A stretch of 13,749 bases of DNA, taken from NCBI GenBank assembly GCA_007130745.1, contig SLRW01000092.1, positions 1 through 13,749 on the forward strand, given 5' to 3'. A program made the position numbers and the translations under genes. Below, one piece after another: positions 12,870 through 13,749 of this stretch. Positions within the stretch are counted from its first letter, which is position 1; each line of letters starts with the position of its first letter. This DNA comes from Gammaproteobacteria bacterium. Its GTDB lineage: Bacteria; Pseudomonadota; Gammaproteobacteria; UBA5335; SLRW01. The notes beneath the pieces were generated by a model, which had not been told where the DNA came from, did no database searches, and worked only from the letters and a program-made list of their open reading frames with translations.

Positions 12870-13748
12870 TTGAATAGTGAGGACGAATTCCAGGCCGGCT
12901 TTGATCCGCGTGCAGTGCGTGCCGGTTTTACGCGCCGCGCACGCGCGGCGGCGCGGGATCCGTTTTTTTATGACGAGGTGCGCCGGCGCATGCTTGAACG
13001 TCTGGCGCTGATCCGGCTTGAACCCGAGCGAATCGTGGATCTGGGCTGCGGCCCGGGACAGGGGGCAGCGGCGTTGATGCGCCGCTATCCCCGGGCGCAA
13101 GTGCTGGCGGTGGATATGGTGCTGCCGATGTTGGGCCGGGTGCGGCGACAGCGAAGCTGGTGGCAGCGCAAGCCCTTGCCGGTGGCGTCCGAGGCGGGCG
13201 CCCTGCCGCTGGCCGATGCCAGCGTGGATATGGTGTTTTCCAGTCTGATGTTGCCCTGGTGTGAGCCTGAGCAGGTATTCCGGGAGTGCGCGCGGGTGCT
13301 GCGCCCGGGTGGCTTGCTTATGTTCAGCAGCCTGGGGCCGGATACGCTGGTGGAGCTCAAGCAGGCCTGGGCGCAGGTGGATGACTACATGCATATCAAC
13401 CCCTTCATGGACATGCATGATGTGGGGGATGCGCTGGTGCGAGCCGGGCTGGCGGACCCGGTGATGGATGTGGAAAACCTCACTCTGGAATATGCTTCCA
13501 TGACACGCTTGTGGTCCGACCTGCGCGGTGCCGGGGCGGGTAACCTCAATCGCGACTGTGCCCCGGGGCTGCGGGGCCGCGGGATGTTGCGGGCGCTGGA
13601 GCAGGCATGGCCGGCGACAGAGGGTTGTCGACGGGTGACCATGGAAGTGGTGCAGGGGCATGCCTGGGCCACTGCGGCACCGCTGTCGCGCAATACCGCT
13701 GGCGGCGAGGTGCATTTCCCGGTTTCGCGGCTGGGCCGGCGCGGCTAG
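12870..13748 (+). CDS. bioC: Malonyl-[acyl-carrier protein] O-methyltransferase BioC
   Basis: BioC methylates malonyl-ACP with S-adenosylmethionine so that the fatty-acid synthase can build the pimeloyl chain of biotin. From the TTG at 12870 the product is 292 residues; an in-frame ATG at 12840 would give 302. The TTG has AGGAG eight bases upstream and places about twelve residues ahead of the family-like FDPRAVRAGFTRRARAA. The SAM site is VDLGCGPGQGAAALM, with AVDMVLPML, GALPLADASVDMVFSSL and VLRPGGLLMFSSLGPDTL following. BioC-type C-terminal elements are HINPFMDMHDVGDALVRAGL, DLRGAGAGNLN and GEVHFPVSRLGRR before TAG. The gene is complete at the window edge. It is divergent from comF. bioB, bioF, bioH and bioD are not in the window; bioD could follow beyond the edge. 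Confidence 0.87.
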   Translation: MNSEDEFQAGFDPRAVRAGFTRRARAAARDPFFYDEVRRRMLERLALIRLEPERIVDLGCGPGQGAAALMRRYPRAQVLAVDMVLPMLGRVRRQRSWWQRKPLPVASEAGALPLADASVDMVFSSLMLPWCEPEQVFRECARVLRPGGLLMFSSLGPDTLVELKQAWAQVDDYMHINPFMDMHDVGDALVRAGLADPVMDVENLTLEYASMTRLWSDLRGAGAGNLNRDCAPGLRGRGMLRALEQAWPATEGCRRVTMEVVQGHAWATAAPLSRNTAGGEVHFPVSRLGRRG

Positions 13749-13749
13749 C

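Noticed and set aside
12755..12877. A 40-codon plus-strand frame ending over the bioC TTG start, considered as an upstream frame or a bioH remnant.
   Set aside because: It has no ribosome site and its translation does not resemble the BioH C-terminus or any family I know.
1..13749. Mobile elements, CRISPR arrays, tRNA or rRNA genes, phage genes.
   Set aside because: Reading both strands, I found no transposase or integrase frame, no regularly spaced repeats and no tRNA-like cloverleaf; the coding density leaves no room for large RNA genes.

Overview
The window is 13.7 kb of GC-rich, gene-dense chromosome from a gammaproteobacterium. The assignment rests on gene content and order: def-fmt-rsmB is divergent from a LysM gene followed by dprA-smg-topA-tsaC-hemF, a layout familiar from Pseudomonas and its relatives. 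Smg (DUF494), an OxyR with both redox cysteines, and a RubB-like rubredoxin reductase agree with this. I cannot name the order or genus. There is no mobile element, CRISPR array, tRNA or rRNA, and no gap above about 135 bases.

Layout. Minus strand, 2836 down to 28: def, fmt, rsmB (N-terminal deformylation, initiator tRNA formylation, 16S rRNA m5C967 methylation). Plus strand, 2971-12034: a tsaP-like LysM/FlgT-C protein, dprA, smg, topA, tsaC, hemF, oxyR and a rubredoxin-NAD(+) reductase (rubB), most separated by 0-50 bases or overlapping. comF (minus) meets rubB tail to tail and is divergent from bioC, which ends at the window edge.

Functional themes. The left half is translation and tRNA housekeeping plus DNA topology (topA). 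TsaP, DprA and ComF belong to type IV pilus and DNA-uptake functions. HemF, OxyR and RubB form an oxygen/peroxide-linked block, with hemF and oxyR overlapping by ATGA.

Most of the window is ordinary core genome. The observations most worth checking are: (1) a perfect 47-base palindrome that swallows the 3' end of rsmB at the left edge and supplies its stop codon, which looks like a fold-back artefact or a very recent inverted duplication; (2) a 24-codon reading frame with a strong ribosome binding site in the def leader, whose last codons coincide with an intrinsic-terminator-like hairpin and T6 tract, an arrangement resembling leader-peptide attenuation; (3) an OxyR with a third cysteine and an apparently longer redox loop; (4) a bioC that most likely starts at TTG and lies directly against comF, with no bioB, bioF or bioH between them.
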